From Williamsia limnetica (GTDB lineage Bacteria > Actinomycetota > Actinomycetes > Mycobacteriales > Mycobacteriaceae), in NCBI RefSeq assembly GCF_003217475.1, contig NZ_QJSP01000003.1, positions 248,001-312,000 of the forward strand: a stretch of DNA of 64,000 nt. The letters run 5' to 3'. This document shows positions 26,445 to 35,530 of the stretch, one piece after another (positions within the stretch are counted from its first letter, which is position 1; each line of letters begins with the position of its first letter). The notes below the pieces were generated by a model that was not told where the DNA came from, did no database searches, and saw only the letters and a program-made list of their open reading frames with translations. The position numbers and the translations under genes were made by a program.

Positions 26445-27032
26445 ATAGCGGATGTACACCTCGACGATGTTCACGTCACCGTCGTAATTCTCGTCCCAGA
26501 TCGATTGCAAGATCTCGATTTTTGTCACAGCGCGACCTTTGTTCCGCATCAGGAACTCGAGCAGCGAGTACTCGCGCGGGGTGAGCTTGATCGGCGCGTC
26601 ATCGCGGCACACCACGTGATCTGACGGATTGAGGGTCAGCGACCCCGCGGACAACACCGCAGGCCGCTCCTTGCCTCCGCGACGCAGCAGGGCGCGCAGG
26701 CGGGCCTTGAGCACCACCACCGAGAACGGTTTGATCAGGTAGTCGTCGGCGCCGTAGTCGAGCGCCTCGGCCTGGTCGTATTCGCCGTCCTTGGCCGACA
26801 GCATCAGCACCGGGGTCCAGACCTGACGATTCCGCAGCTCCTTGATGACCTGGAACCCGTTCATCGTGGGCAGCATGATGTCCAGCACGATGACGTCGAA
26901 CTCGCGCTCGGTGCCCTGCCAGAGTCCATCCGCGCCGTCACGGGCGATGACCACGCTCCACCCGTCGCTGACGAGCATGCGGCGGACAGTTTCTGCGGCT
27001 CGGACATCATCCTCCACCACCAGAACGCGCAC
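26361..27032 (-). CDS. OmpR-family response regulator
   Basis: A 223-residue protein from the GTG at 27032, preceded by AAAGGTG. The receiver domain begins RVLVVEDD, has the phosphoacceptor Asp at about 51 (VIVLDIMLP), a conserved Thr/Ser region (LMLSAKD) and the Lys in LIKPF. The winged-helix DNA-binding domain contains LTPREYSLLEFLMRNKG and VRGTGYCL. It is the natural partner of the convergent kinase gene, with which it shares 84 bases at the 3' ends. The longer ORF start at 27149 is rejected because it would overlap the SDR gene. Confidence 0.94.
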   Translation of the reverse strand: MRVLVVEDDVRAAETVRRMLVSDGWSVVIARDGADGLWQGTEREFDVIVLDIMLPTMNGFQVIKELRNRQVWTPVLMLSAKDGEYDQAEALDYGADDYLIKPFSVVVLKARLRALLRRGGKERPAVLSAGSLTLNPSDHVVCRDDAPIKLTPREYSLLEFLMRNKGRAVTKIEILQSIWDENYDGDVNIVEVYIRYLRKRIDIPFGANSIRTVRGTGYCLVDE

Positions 27033-27079
27033 CTTGTGACACCTTTCGCAGTGTTGACCGGCCTGAACCAGCCCTTGGT

Positions 27080-27820
27080 TCAGACCATCCGGCGGGTGAT
27101 CGCGGCCGGCAGGTGGCGCAGCGCGAGATCGATGGGCGTCCACGGCCACCGGGGCACCGGGGTCCGGGCGCGCTCGGCATCGATCGCGGCGACGAGCGCG
27201 CTCACGCCGGTGTCGCGATCGGCCATGAGCTTGGTCTTCACCCCGGCATTGATGTCGGTGGAGATGTAACCGGGCAGGATCACGCTGACCGTGATGGGTG
27301 ATCGGGCGAACTCCGCCTGGAGTCCCTCTCCCAGTGCGGAGAGCCCGGCCTTCGACGCCGAATACGCCGCCTGCGCCTTCGGCAGGCCGCGGACCGCGCT
27401 CATCGAGCTGATCAACACCAGGTGCCCCGAGTTCTGCTCGCGAAAGATCTCGAGTGCCGCTTCAACCTGGGCCAGCGCTCCGACCAGATTCGTTTGCATC
27501 GTCTCGATGTTCGCGTGCGCCTTGCCGGTACCGATCGGGGCCCCTTTGCCGAGTCCCGCGTTGACGATCACCCGGTCGAGCCCTCCGAGGTCGTCCCGCA
27601 GTTGCCGGAAGACGGTCGGCACAGTCGGCAGGTCGGTGACGTCGAGACGGGCCACCGCGACCTGTGCCGCCTGCGGTTCGAGCTCTGCCTTGAGCTCATC
27701 GAGCCGGTCGGTACGGCGTGCACACAGGGCCAGCGCGCGCCCCTGCGCTGCGTAGGCTCGGGCCATCCCCTCGCCCAGACCTGAGCTGGCACCGGTGATC
27801 AGGATCTTGTTCCTCGTCAT
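27080..27820 (-). CDS. Short-chain dehydrogenase/reductase
   Basis: A 246-residue Rossmann enzyme. The cofactor motif is TGASSGLGEG near the N-terminus, the structural NAG motif is VNAGLG, the catalytic Ser is in LISSMSAV, and the Tyr/Lys pair is YSASK. An Arg after strand 2 (CARRTDR) favours NADP(H). The substrate is unknown. It ends 47 bases before the response-regulator start and starts 15 bases after the stop of the PI-PLC-like gene. Confidence 0.88.
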   Translation of the reverse strand: MTRNKILITGASSGLGEGMARAYAAQGRALALCARRTDRLDELKAELEPQAAQVAVARLDVTDLPTVPTVFRQLRDDLGGLDRVIVNAGLGKGAPIGTGKAHANIETMQTNLVGALAQVEAALEIFREQNSGHLVLISSMSAVRGLPKAQAAYSASKAGLSALGEGLQAEFARSPITVSVILPGYISTDINAGVKTKLMADRDTGVSALVAAIDAERARTPVPRWPWTPIDLALRHLPAAITRRMV

Positions 27821-27835
27821 GGCTGCAACCTACCG

Positions 27836-28918
27836 CTACGCCATCCGCGACCGGATGGGGCAGTGACCGGATGGGGCAGTGACCGGATTGGGACGTACCG
27901 CCGCACCTGTCGGGAGTTGCGCCACGAATGAGCCGTCACCCCAACGAAACGCCAGCCCCGGTTGCGGGAAGTCTGTGCTGATCATCTGCGCACCGGACGC
28001 CATCGCGATCGCCGGCCGAGTGTGTTCGTCGGTCTTGGCTGTCGATACCGGCTCATCCGAACGGGTACGGACGAAGTAGCCGCGCCGCACCAGCTCCGTG
28101 ATCTTGTCGGTGTTGGACCCGCGGGGATCGTTGCACATCACGAACGCCGAATCACGATGGCCTGCAGCAGGTGCCGTGAACGCAGCCCGCCCCTGCAGGC
28201 TCGGCCGTCCGCGCCGGTAGTGCTCGCGGACGTATTCATGGTCGCCGTAGTCCAAGAAGAACAGCACAGTTCCGCGCACATCGTCGACGAACGGCCACCC
28301 CGTGGTCGACACCGCTTCCTCCAGAGTCGTCGCGGCCCCGCGAATCCGGTCCGGGGTCAGCAGCGCCGACTCGTCGAACACCCGGCGGATGTCCTCGTCG
28401 AGGTCGTCCAGGATCTCCGGTGACCACCGCGGCACCCGGGCACCACCGGTCAGCAGCGCCCACGGCCAGGACGCCTTCAACTCGAGTTGGATCACGATCG
28501 GAACATGCCAGGGATGTGCCTGCGACCAGCCCCGGATGGTGCGCAGGGCACCGCTCAATGTCGGGCAGCTGGTGCCGTAGTCGGCGTCGGGGCCATGCAT
28601 GACCTTGAAACCGGGCTCATTCCACAGGCTTTCGGTCCTGGGCCCGCGCCGCCGCCACCGTCGCGCAGAAGGATACCGATACCGCCCGCCATCCGGATCG
28701 GGGTAGAGGTCCAATTCGACGCCGCGCACACGTTGCTCCCCCAACTGGACGTCCAAGGGTGGGTGTTCGTATCGATAGGAGTCGAGATTCGACCCCATCA
28801 GCAGTGGGAAGCGTTCGTCAGGCGGCATCAGCTGATGGCACGAGTTGTGCGTCGCCATGAACTGGATCTCGTTGAGCCGCAAGCCCGGTGGCAACACATC
28901 CAGGTCGCTGCCGATCAC
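27836..28918 (-). CDS. Ca2+-dependent phosphoinositide phospholipase C-like protein
   Basis: A 360-residue protein of the PI-PLC-C1 family. The first catalytic region is FMATHNSCH, followed by YEHPPLDVQLGEQRVRGVEL and the acidic ELDLYPDPDGG; a later FKVMHGPD carries a second His. Family members cleave the head group of phosphatidylinositol or related lipids. No signal peptide is visible, although members are usually secreted, so export or an intracellular role is open. The start overlaps the glycosylase stop by 4 bases (ATGA), suggesting co-translation. The short repeated tail near the C-terminus encodes no recognised domain. Confidence 0.75.
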   Translation of the reverse strand: MIGSDLDVLPPGLRLNEIQFMATHNSCHQLMPPDERFPLLMGSNLDSYRYEHPPLDVQLGEQRVRGVELDLYPDPDGGRYRYPSARRWRRRGPRTESLWNEPGFKVMHGPDADYGTSCPTLSGALRTIRGWSQAHPWHVPIVIQLELKASWPWALLTGGARVPRWSPEILDDLDEDIRRVFDESALLTPDRIRGAATTLEEAVSTTGWPFVDDVRGTVLFFLDYGDHEYVREHYRRGRPSLQGRAAFTAPAAGHRDSAFVMCNDPRGSNTDKITELVRRGYFVRTRSDEPVSTAKTDEHTRPAIAMASGAQMISTDFPQPGLAFRWGDGSFVAQLPTGAAVRPNPVTAPSGHCPIRSRMA

Positions 28919-29790
28919 TTCAGCAATCGCGACATCCGCCGGTCCGCCAAGACCTTGCCGCCGGTTTGGCAGGTCGGACAGTACTGGAACGAGCGATCGG
29001 TGAACGAGACCTCCCGCACGGTGTCACCGCATACCGGACACGGCATCCCCGTCCTGGCATGGACCCGCAGACCCGACCGCTTCTCGCCCTTGAGCCGGGC
29101 TACCTCCTGACCTTCGAGTCGACCGATCGCGCCGGTGAGCACCGCGTGAACCGTCGCGTACAGCACGTCGATCTGCTCGTCGGACAAGTTCTTGGAGGTC
29201 GCGAACGGCGACAGCTTCGCCGTGTGCAGGATCTCGTCGCTGTAGGCGTTGCCTATCCCGGCAATGGTGCGTTGATCGGTGAGCACGGTCTTGATCCGCG
29301 CCCCGGTGGTCGCGAGCAGCGCGGCGAACTCGTCGCGGGTCAGGGCAAGGGCATCGGGGCCCAGGGTCGCGACCCTCTCGACCTCGGCAGGGTCGCGGAC
29401 GATCCACACTGCCAGGCGTTTCTGGGTTCCCGCCTCGGTGACGTCGAAACCCTCTCCCGGTAGGCCGCAGTGCACCCGCAGGGCGATCGGACCTTTGCCG
29501 CCTGGCCGGGGCGGGGTCGGCGAGAGATTGTCCGACCACCGCAGCCAGCCCGCACGCGACAGGTGGATGATGAGGTGAATCGGACCATCGTCCGTCCCGG
29601 TTGTGGTGATGACCAGGTATTTCCCGACCCTGCCCACGCGGTCGATCATCCTTCCGGCCAGCGCGGTGTACGGCGGATCGGCGGTCTTGAGGACCGCCAG
29701 GGACGCGACATCGACTCGTCTGATGGGTAGTCCGGCGGCGCGGCCATCGACATAGTCGGCGATGGCCTGCACCTCAGGTAACTCGGGCAT
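28915..29790 (-). CDS. Fpg/Nei family DNA glycosylase
   Basis: A 291-residue base-excision repair enzyme from MPELPEV, whose Pro2 and Glu3 are the catalytic residues of the family; the conserved Lys is in GRVGKYL. A helix-two-turn-helix (IAGIGNAYSDEIL) and a C-terminal zinc finger (CPVC then CPTC) bind DNA. It removes oxidised bases and nicks the strand. The reading frame extends to 30177, but MPELPEV fixes the start. The divergent cysQ start is only 25 bases away. Whether it prefers 8-oxoG (Fpg) or oxidised pyrimidines (Nei) cannot be told. Confidence 0.92.
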   Translation of the reverse strand: MPELPEVQAIADYVDGRAAGLPIRRVDVASLAVLKTADPPYTALAGRMIDRVGRVGKYLVITTTGTDDGPIHLIIHLSRAGWLRWSDNLSPTPPRPGGKGPIALRVHCGLPGEGFDVTEAGTQKRLAVWIVRDPAEVERVATLGPDALALTRDEFAALLATTGARIKTVLTDQRTIAGIGNAYSDEILHTAKLSPFATSKNLSDEQIDVLYATVHAVLTGAIGRLEGQEVARLKGEKRSGLRVHARTGMPCPVCGDTVREVSFTDRSFQYCPTCQTGGKVLADRRMSRLLK

Positions 29791-29815
29791 GGGACCAGTG
29801 TGCTCTAGTAAACGG

Positions 29816-30562
29816 ATGCGCTCCAGTGGTTCGGCGACCGACGCCGAGTTGGCCAGAATGCTGGCCGAAGGCGCGGGGAAGATCCTCGTCGACATCCGAT
29901 ATCGGGAATTGCTCCGCGGATATCTGCTCGGCGACGTCGGTGATGCGATGGCGCAGACGTGGATCGCGGCGGTCCTCGCCGAATATCGTCCCGGCGATGC
30001 CGTGCTGTCCGAAGAGGCCACGGACACCGGACGACGCCTCTCCTCCGATCGCGTGTGGATCATCGATCCCCTCGATGGCACCCGCGAGTTCTCCGCCGGC
30101 CGCAGCGACTGGGCCGTGCACATCGCGCTCACCGAAGGTGGGCAGCCGACCGACTGTGCGGTGTCACTCCCGGCCATCGGTCAGGTGTTCAGTACCGATT
30201 CAGTACCGAAGGTCGACGGCGAACTCAGCGGCCGGATGGTCGCGAGCCGCGGCTGGACGTCGTTCGAAGCCGGTCACGTCTCGCAGCGCCTGGGACTGAA
30301 GGTGATGCCGATCGGGTCTGCGGGAGCCAAGGCGATGGCCGTCGTGCGCGGTGACGCCGACGCGTACGTGCACGCCGGCGGGCAGTACGAGTGGGACAAC
30401 TGCGCTCCGGTGGGCGTCGCGCAGGCGGCCGGCCTGCACTGCAGCCGGATCGACGGGTCGAAGCTCGAGTACAACCGCCCCAATCCCTTCATGCCCGACT
30501 TCGTCATCTGCCGCCAGGAGCTGCGTGACCCGATCCTGAGCGCCTTGGACGAGATCCTCTGA
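29816..30562 (+). CDS. cysQ: 3'-phosphoadenosine 5'-phosphate phosphatase CysQ
   Basis: A 248-residue inositol-monophosphatase-fold enzyme. Metal-binding motifs are LSEEA, WIIDPLDGTREF and WDNCAP. The closest known relative by motif pattern is M. tuberculosis CysQ (Rv2131c), sharing DAVLSEEA, SDRVWIIDPLDGTREFS and IGSAGAKAMAV. It removes 3'-phosphate from PAP, a by-product of sulfation and sulfate assimilation, and may also act on fructose-1,6-bisphosphate or inositol phosphate. The ATG at 29816 is chosen; an in-frame start at 29762 would overlap the glycosylase gene. Confidence 0.9.
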   Translation: MRSSGSATDAELARMLAEGAGKILVDIRYRELLRGYLLGDVGDAMAQTWIAAVLAEYRPGDAVLSEEATDTGRRLSSDRVWIIDPLDGTREFSAGRSDWAVHIALTEGGQPTDCAVSLPAIGQVFSTDSVPKVDGELSGRMVASRGWTSFEAGHVSQRLGLKVMPIGSAGAKAMAVVRGDADAYVHAGGQYEWDNCAPVGVAQAAGLHCSRIDGSKLEYNRPNPFMPDFVICRQELRDPILSALDEIL

Positions 30563-30573
30563 CTCCCCGCCCT

Positions 30574-30638
30574 CCGATAATGGGTCGTTCTGGCGACCAA
30601 AAGCCCTGGTCAACTCCGCCACAACAACCCATTATCGG
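30574..30638. terminator. Long imperfect palindrome between convergent genes
   Basis: Perfect 12-bp outer arms CCGATAATGGGT (30574-30585) and ACCCATTATCGG (30627-30638) enclose a second near-perfect stem (GTTCTGGCG with CGCCACAAC) and a small ACCA/TGGT pair. It lies between cysQ and cobF, which both read toward it. The outer motif is not repeated inside, so it is not a clear member of the four-arm family. Confidence 0.7.
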
Positions 30639-30649
30639 GTAGGCCGGGG

Positions 30650-31414
30650 TCAGCGTCGGAGCAGGTAGATGTCCATGATCCAGCCGTGCCGTTCGCGGGC
30701 GGCAGTCCGGGTCTCGCGGATTCTCTCCCCGACGTCGCCGACCGTTCCCTCTATCAAGATCTGATCGGCGGTCCCGAGGTAGGCGCCCCACCAGATGTGA
30801 TCCGTCGGCGCAGCTGTCTGCAGGAACGTGCAGTCGGCGTCGAGCATCACGACCTGGTTCGCTGACGCCCCCTCGGGGGTCTCGGAGAGCCTGCGGCCCG
30901 TCGTGATGTGGATGGGCTCCCCGATGCGATTGAGCAGGATCTTGTGGGCGGCGGTCAGCGACGCGAAGCTGGTGATGCCCGGGATCACCGTGTAATCCAG
31001 GTCGATACGACCGCGGGCGATGATCGTGTCGACGATGCGTAGCGTGCTGTCGTACAGTGCGGGGTCGCCCCAGACCAGGATGCCCCCGACCCCGTCCTCC
31101 GCCAGTTCGGTGGCCAGGGCCTCCTCGATGAGATCGGCCCGCGCATCGTGCCAGCGGCGCACCTCGGCGCGGTAGTCGGCGGGGTTGCGATCCCGAGGCG
31201 GGTCGGGCACTTCGACGAACCGGTAGTCGCCGTCGATGTACCGGTCGCAGATCTCCTGCCTCAGCCCGACCAGCGAGTGCTTCACCGCCACCCCACGTTC
31301 GGGCGCCTTGTCGAGGACGAAGAACGCGTCCACGGACTTCATCGCGTCGATGGCCTCGATGGTCACCTGCCGCGGATCGCCGGGACCGATGCCGATGACG
31401 AGTAGTTTCCGCAT
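30650..31414 (-). CDS. cobF: Precorrin-6A synthase (deacetylating) CobF
   Basis: A 254-residue tetrapyrrole methylase from MRKLLVIGIGPGDP, whose glycine-rich loop is typical of SAM-dependent corrin methylases. Further motifs are LVWGDPALYDST and VIPGITSFASLTAAHK. CobF methylates C-1 of precorrin-5 with loss of acetate in aerobic cobalamin synthesis. No other cobalamin genes lie nearby. The start at 31414 is set by the family's N-terminus; the ORF runs back to 31549 into the neighbouring SDR gene. Confidence 0.93.
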   Translation of the reverse strand: MRKLLVIGIGPGDPRQVTIEAIDAMKSVDAFFVLDKAPERGVAVKHSLVGLRQEICDRYIDGDYRFVEVPDPPRDRNPADYRAEVRRWHDARADLIEEALATELAEDGVGGILVWGDPALYDSTLRIVDTIIARGRIDLDYTVIPGITSFASLTAAHKILLNRIGEPIHITTGRRLSETPEGASANQVVMLDADCTFLQTAAPTDHIWWGAYLGTADQILIEGTVGDVGERIRETRTAARERHGWIMDIYLLRR

Positions 31415-31418
31415 CGCC

Positions 31419-32225
31419 TCAGGGACGCGCTTTCGACAGACCATGGAAGCGACCGATGATGTCAAGGATCGCTCGGCGCGGCAGCAGCCGGCGTAGGGCG
31501 AACACGACGGGCGCCCGGTTACCTTTGGCGTACAGCGGTTTCGGGTCATCGGACAGCGCGGCCTCGACGATCACCGCGGCCATCGGCTCCACTGCCAGCC
31601 CGGATTTCTCATTGCGCCGGGTGGCCTCGGCGACGGTCTCATAGTCGGCCCGGTAGGGCGAGTCGTCGGCTATGTAGTAGCCACGCCGATCGCCGATGCC
31701 GGTCGCGATGGTGCCCGGTTCGACAGTGCAGATGGCGATCCCGAACGGGGCGAGTTCACGGCGGCTCGCGTCGGCGAAGGTCTTCATGGCCGACTTCGTC
31801 GCCGAATAGGTCGATCGAAAAGCCAGCGGGAAACTCGACAACATCGACCCGACCATCACGATGGTCCCGCTCCCGCGCTCCCGCATTCCCGGTAGTACCG
31901 CCTTGGTCAGCGCGATCGGCCCGAACACGTTGGTCGCGAACAGCTTTTCGATGACGTCCATCGGGGTGTCCTCGAGAGGGCCCATCTGGCTCTCACCCGC
32001 GTTGTTGATGAGGATGTCGATCGCACCTGCCTGCTCGGCGCACCGCGCGATGCTGGCGGGGTCGTTCTGATCGAGTTCGAGATATTTCACTCCGGCGATC
32101 GGCGTCGCGATGGCGTCGGGCGCGCGACTCGTACCCAGGACGGTGAGGCCCCTGGCGACCAATTGGCGAGCGACCTCCGCGCCGATTCCGCTGGATGCGC
32201 CTGTGATCAACACGGTTTTGCTCAT
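31419..32225 (-). CDS. Short-chain dehydrogenase/reductase
   Basis: A 268-residue SDR. The cofactor loop is TGASSGIGAE, NAG motif INNAGES, catalytic Ser in MVGSMLSS and Tyr/Lys in YSATK. An Arg in GTSRAPD suggests NADP(H). The C-terminal tail LPRRAILDIIGRFHGLSKA is like that of SDRs acting on fatty or steroid-like substrates, but the substrate is not known. It ends 4 bases before the cobF start, so they may share a transcript. Confidence 0.87.
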   Translation of the reverse strand: MSKTVLITGASSGIGAEVARQLVARGLTVLGTSRAPDAIATPIAGVKYLELDQNDPASIARCAEQAGAIDILINNAGESQMGPLEDTPMDVIEKLFATNVFGPIALTKAVLPGMRERGSGTIVMVGSMLSSFPLAFRSTYSATKSAMKTFADASRRELAPFGIAICTVEPGTIATGIGDRRGYYIADDSPYRADYETVAEATRRNEKSGLAVEPMAAVIVEAALSDDPKPLYAKGNRAPVVFALRRLLPRRAILDIIGRFHGLSKARP

Positions 32226-32362
32226 CGCCCAACCCTAGTGGCGACCGGCCACAGTGTGAACAATGCCACCCCGCCTGAGAAAAATCAGTGGCGAAGCTGG
32301 GAATTACCTGAGCAGACTTGGTTGTTGTCAGATACGAGTTGTGCGGAAAGTGGGTGTTCTAA

Positions 32363-33382
32363 GTGGTCGTCGGAGTCACGTTGGCGCTGATCGCGGCGGT
32401 GGGTTACGGCCTGTCGTCGGTGATGCAGGCGCTCGGTGCGCGGCAAGCGGCCCGCGAGAACTCCGCCGATCACCGCATGTCGACCGCGACGGGCGCGCCC
32501 TCGCTACGCTCCACGGCAGCGACCGCGATGACCGGCGTCTTCATCGTCGGTGCGATCTTCGACGTCCTCGGTTTCATCGCGGGGGCAGGCGCCGCGAGGA
32601 TGTTGCCGCTCTTTCTGTCCCAGACGATCGTCGCGGGCAACCTGGTCATCACCGCTGTCCTGGGTATCCGGTTGCTCGGGATCAGGCTGCACACCCGGGA
32701 TTGGGTTGCCATCGGCACCGTGCTGGCCGCGCTCCTGATACTCGGTGCCGCCTCGCGGCCCCACACCGCGGGAGCAACCCCACGCTCCCTGCACTGGGCC
32801 TTGCTGATTGCGACAGTGGTTCTCGTCGGACTGTCCATCTACGGCGTCCGGAGGATGGGGCCTGCAGGCTCGGTTGCTGCCGGCGCAGCAGCGGGACTGC
32901 TCTTCGGTGCGGTCGCCATCGGAGTTCGGGTGCTCGACGGCATCGACCCGTTCTCGCTGCCCGTGATGCTGGCCGACCCTGCCGCCTGGGTGATCGCCAT
33001 CGCCGGGGCATCGGGTTTCTATCTGCACACCGTCGCGCTGCAGCTGGGCGCCGTCAACGGTTCGACCGCCGCCCTGGTGGTCGGTGAGACCGCCGCGCCG
33101 GGCATCGTCGGGGTGATGTGGCTGGGCGATTCGACTGTGCCCGGTCTCGAGTGGATGGCATTGGCCGGCTTCACATTCGCTGTTCTCGGCGCTGTTGCGG
33201 TGGCACTGTTCGGATCCGCCGAAGCCGAACGGTCCGCCGACGAGAACCTCGCCCCCGCTCCCGAACTCGACGACTCGTTCACCGTACCGGCTGACTGCAG
33301 CTCGTTGGAGCATCAACCAGAGAGCAGAACTGGGCCGGCCTGGTGGGTCGATAGTCTGAGCGAACGCCTCCATTGGCGATGA
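32363..33382 (+). CDS. DMT/EamA-like transporter-type membrane protein
   Basis: A 339-residue protein with about nine or ten transmembrane segments arranged as two similar halves, as in drug/metabolite transporters (first helix VGVTLALIAAVGYGLSSVMQ; late GETAAPGIVGVMWLGDS). GTG start with GGAAAGTGG upstream. The substrate is unknown. The last 35 residues are read from DNA antisense to the glycosidase gene (104-base 3' overlap), hydrophilic, and probably a dispensable tail. Confidence 0.8.
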   Translation: MVVGVTLALIAAVGYGLSSVMQALGARQAARENSADHRMSTATGAPSLRSTAATAMTGVFIVGAIFDVLGFIAGAGAARMLPLFLSQTIVAGNLVITAVLGIRLLGIRLHTRDWVAIGTVLAALLILGAASRPHTAGATPRSLHWALLIATVVLVGLSIYGVRRMGPAGSVAAGAAAGLLFGAVAIGVRVLDGIDPFSLPVMLADPAAWVIAIAGASGFYLHTVALQLGAVNGSTAALVVGETAAPGIVGVMWLGDSTVPGLEWMALAGFTFAVLGAVAVALFGSAEAERSADENLAPAPELDDSFTVPADCSSLEHQPESRTGPAWWVDSLSERLHWR

Positions 33383-34583
33383 CGTCCCGATAGGCCGCGA
33401 CGGCTGCTGTCGGCCGGCGCAGCAAGGCGGGGTCTGTGGTCACGTCCACCTGGTATAGCCCGAAACGCGGTGTGTAGCTACCCCACTCGTAGTTGTCGGT
33501 GATCGACCAGTAGTTGTAGCCCACGACGTTCATGCCGTCGGCTTTGGCACGAGCCAGCCAGTAGGCAGCGTCGCGGAGCTGGTCGGCACGCCGGTATCCG
33601 TCCGGCCGCGGCGCCCCGTTCTCGGTCGGCATCCCGTTCTCGACGATGTAGAGCGGTTTGCCCGGGAACTTCCGGTCGTAGTAGCGCAACGCGTAGTACA
33701 GGCCGTCGGCAGATGTCGAGGCCTTCCAGTACTCCTCGGTCGCCGCGTTGTAGGTGTTCAGGTCGGTCGCCGAGACGGAGTAGTAGTAGTCGATGCCGAC
33801 GAAATCTTGCTTGTCCTTGATGCGATCGAGGAACATCGCATCCAGAACCGGCTGCACCGTAGGGAGATACGCGGAGTTCGAGCTCACCCAGGCACCGGGC
33901 TGGCGGCCGTGGATGTAGTCGTAGATGGTGCGATGTGCCCGTACCAGCTGGTCGAGCATCAGCGGCACATTCTGCGGCGCGATGCCACCGAAGCTCAGCT
34001 CTTTGAGATACGTGTACACGATCGGTTCGTTCACCGTGATCCAGATGGGGTCGAAGCGCGCGTAGCGGTCGACGACCTTCTTGGCGTTGGTCAGCCAGTC
34101 GCGCACCATTTTCGGGTTGTTCCAACCGCCCCGATCGACCGCCCAGCCCGGGTACACCCAGTGGTCGAGCGTGATCATCGGCCGCATTCCCGAGAGCAGG
34201 ATGTAGTGCATGACGCGGTCGTAGTACTCGAGTTCGCGCTGATCCCACACACCCGGCTCCGGCTGGATACGCGCCCACTCCACACTGATCCGGTAGACCT
34301 TGACACCCATCTGTTTGGCGTTGGTGATGTCCTCGGCGTACCGGTGGCGGAAGTCGACCGAGGTGCCCACGGGATCGTGTACCCGCCCGGAGTTCGAATA
34401 GCGCAACCAGTTGCTGTCGGGCGACGAACCTTCGGATTGGAATCCCGCCGAACCCACGCCCCACAGAAAGTCTTGTCCGAGGTTCGGCGTCTGCGCCGCA
34501 GCCGGGGCTGCGGGGATCGCGAGCGCGACGATCACCGGCAACGCGATGATCAACAGCCGCCGAATCATGGTCTTTCCGTTCAT
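33279..34583 (-). CDS. Secreted glycoside hydrolase family 1 (beta-glucosidase-like)
   Basis: A 434-residue protein with a signal peptide ending near APAAAQTPNLG. The TIM-barrel GH1 features are complete: FLWGVGSAGFQSEG at the N-terminus, the acid/base Glu in ITVNEPIVY, and the nucleophile Glu in YIVENGMP, followed by GYNYWSITDNYEWG. It hydrolyses beta-linked sugars outside the cell. GH1 enzymes in this bacterial group are usually cytoplasmic, so secretion is notable. A late Cys pair (FCSLVDAPTSC) may form a disulfide. Its 3' end overlaps the membrane gene by 104 bases. Confidence 0.88.
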   Translation of the reverse strand: MNGKTMIRRLLIIALPVIVALAIPAAPAAAQTPNLGQDFLWGVGSAGFQSEGSSPDSNWLRYSNSGRVHDPVGTSVDFRHRYAEDITNAKQMGVKVYRISVEWARIQPEPGVWDQRELEYYDRVMHYILLSGMRPMITLDHWVYPGWAVDRGGWNNPKMVRDWLTNAKKVVDRYARFDPIWITVNEPIVYTYLKELSFGGIAPQNVPLMLDQLVRAHRTIYDYIHGRQPGAWVSSNSAYLPTVQPVLDAMFLDRIKDKQDFVGIDYYYSVSATDLNTYNAATEEYWKASTSADGLYYALRYYDRKFPGKPLYIVENGMPTENGAPRPDGYRRADQLRDAAYWLARAKADGMNVVGYNYWSITDNYEWGSYTPRFGLYQVDVTTDPALLRRPTAAVAAYRDVIANGGVRSDYRPTRPAQFCSLVDAPTSCSQPVR

Positions 34584-34605
34584 CAGTCCTCCCCCGACAT
34601 CGGCC

Positions 34606-35424
34606 TCACATCGCGAACGTCAGGTTCCCGAGCACATCCTCGCCGAGTGCGCGGTCACCGGCGACGACGGCGACGGTCGGATCCGCTGTTGCGCGCCCCG
34701 CGGTGAGACGAGCGAAATCAGCATAATTGACCGTCACGGTCACAGTGGGCTCCACGTCGAAATCGGACACTATCGAAGCCCGACCGTCCACCGCGACGTT
34801 CACCGTGCTCTCGACGAGCCCGGTGACGACGATGCGGACGCGGCTGCCTTTCGGCGCTCCCGCTTTCTTGCCCACCAGAAACGGCAAGGCGCGATAGATC
34901 TCGTCGAACGCGAGTGCAGCGCTCGCAGCGTCGGCGGGCGGCGCCAATCCCAGGGTGTCCCGCAGGTCCAGTTCATGCATCCAACTGTCGAACACCCGGA
35001 TCCGCATGAAGCGTCCGTAGGTGTCGGGGCCCGCCGGCGTGAACGAGTCGGCGTCGAAGTCGTCCTGGGTCATCGCCTGCAGTGCTTTTATCCGCCTCGA
35101 CGTCGTATCGTCGAAGTCGGCGAGCACCGCCACTCGGCCACGGGCCCGATAGTGCTCCAGCCAGCGTTCGTTCATCGCGCCGATCTCATTGTGGACGTGT
35201 TCGAACGACTCCACATCGACGTCGGTTTCGGGCACCGGGTCGCCCAGCAGCAACAACTCCGTCGTCATGACGTGGGCGACCACATCGCCCACCGACCATC
35301 CCGGCAGAATCGACGGACCGTCCCACTGCTCGGCGGTGAGTTCGCCGGCGAGCGCCCGGATGGACCCCCACACCGAGGCCAGTGCAGCAATTGCCGGTTC
35401 CTTCGGCACGATTGTTCGCGTCAT
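34606..35424 (-). CDS. Maleylpyruvate isomerase family (DinB-like) protein
   Basis: A 272-residue protein of the TIGR03083/MDMPI type. The N-terminal four-helix bundle carries the metal-ligand layout: His in VGDVVAHVMTTE and a later pair in FDSWMHELDLRD. The C-terminal part is an SCP2-like beta-rich domain. Family members are mycothiol-dependent transferases or isomerases that detoxify electrophiles in the cytoplasm; the actual substrate is unknown. It lies 22 bases upstream of the GH1 gene on the same strand but is unlikely to be related in function. Confidence 0.82.
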   Translation of the reverse strand: MTRTIVPKEPAIAALASVWGSIRALAGELTAEQWDGPSILPGWSVGDVVAHVMTTELLLLGDPVPETDVDVESFEHVHNEIGAMNERWLEHYRARGRVAVLADFDDTTSRRIKALQAMTQDDFDADSFTPAGPDTYGRFMRIRVFDSWMHELDLRDTLGLAPPADAASAALAFDEIYRALPFLVGKKAGAPKGSRVRIVVTGLVESTVNVAVDGRASIVSDFDVEPTVTVTVNYADFARLTAGRATADPTVAVVAGDRALGEDVLGNLTFAM

Positions 35425-35530
35425 GATTCCAGAGCATAAGGTCCCTTACCTGCGGCTGCGGCCGAACAGGCGGTAACCGCCTCCATGCGGCACGTGCACT
35501 CACCCGGGGACGGCGCCTAGAGTTTGTGTG

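Noticed and set aside
30574-30638. Member of the four-arm palindrome family
   Set aside because: The outer arm motif is not repeated in the inner arms; it is better explained as a long terminator hairpin.
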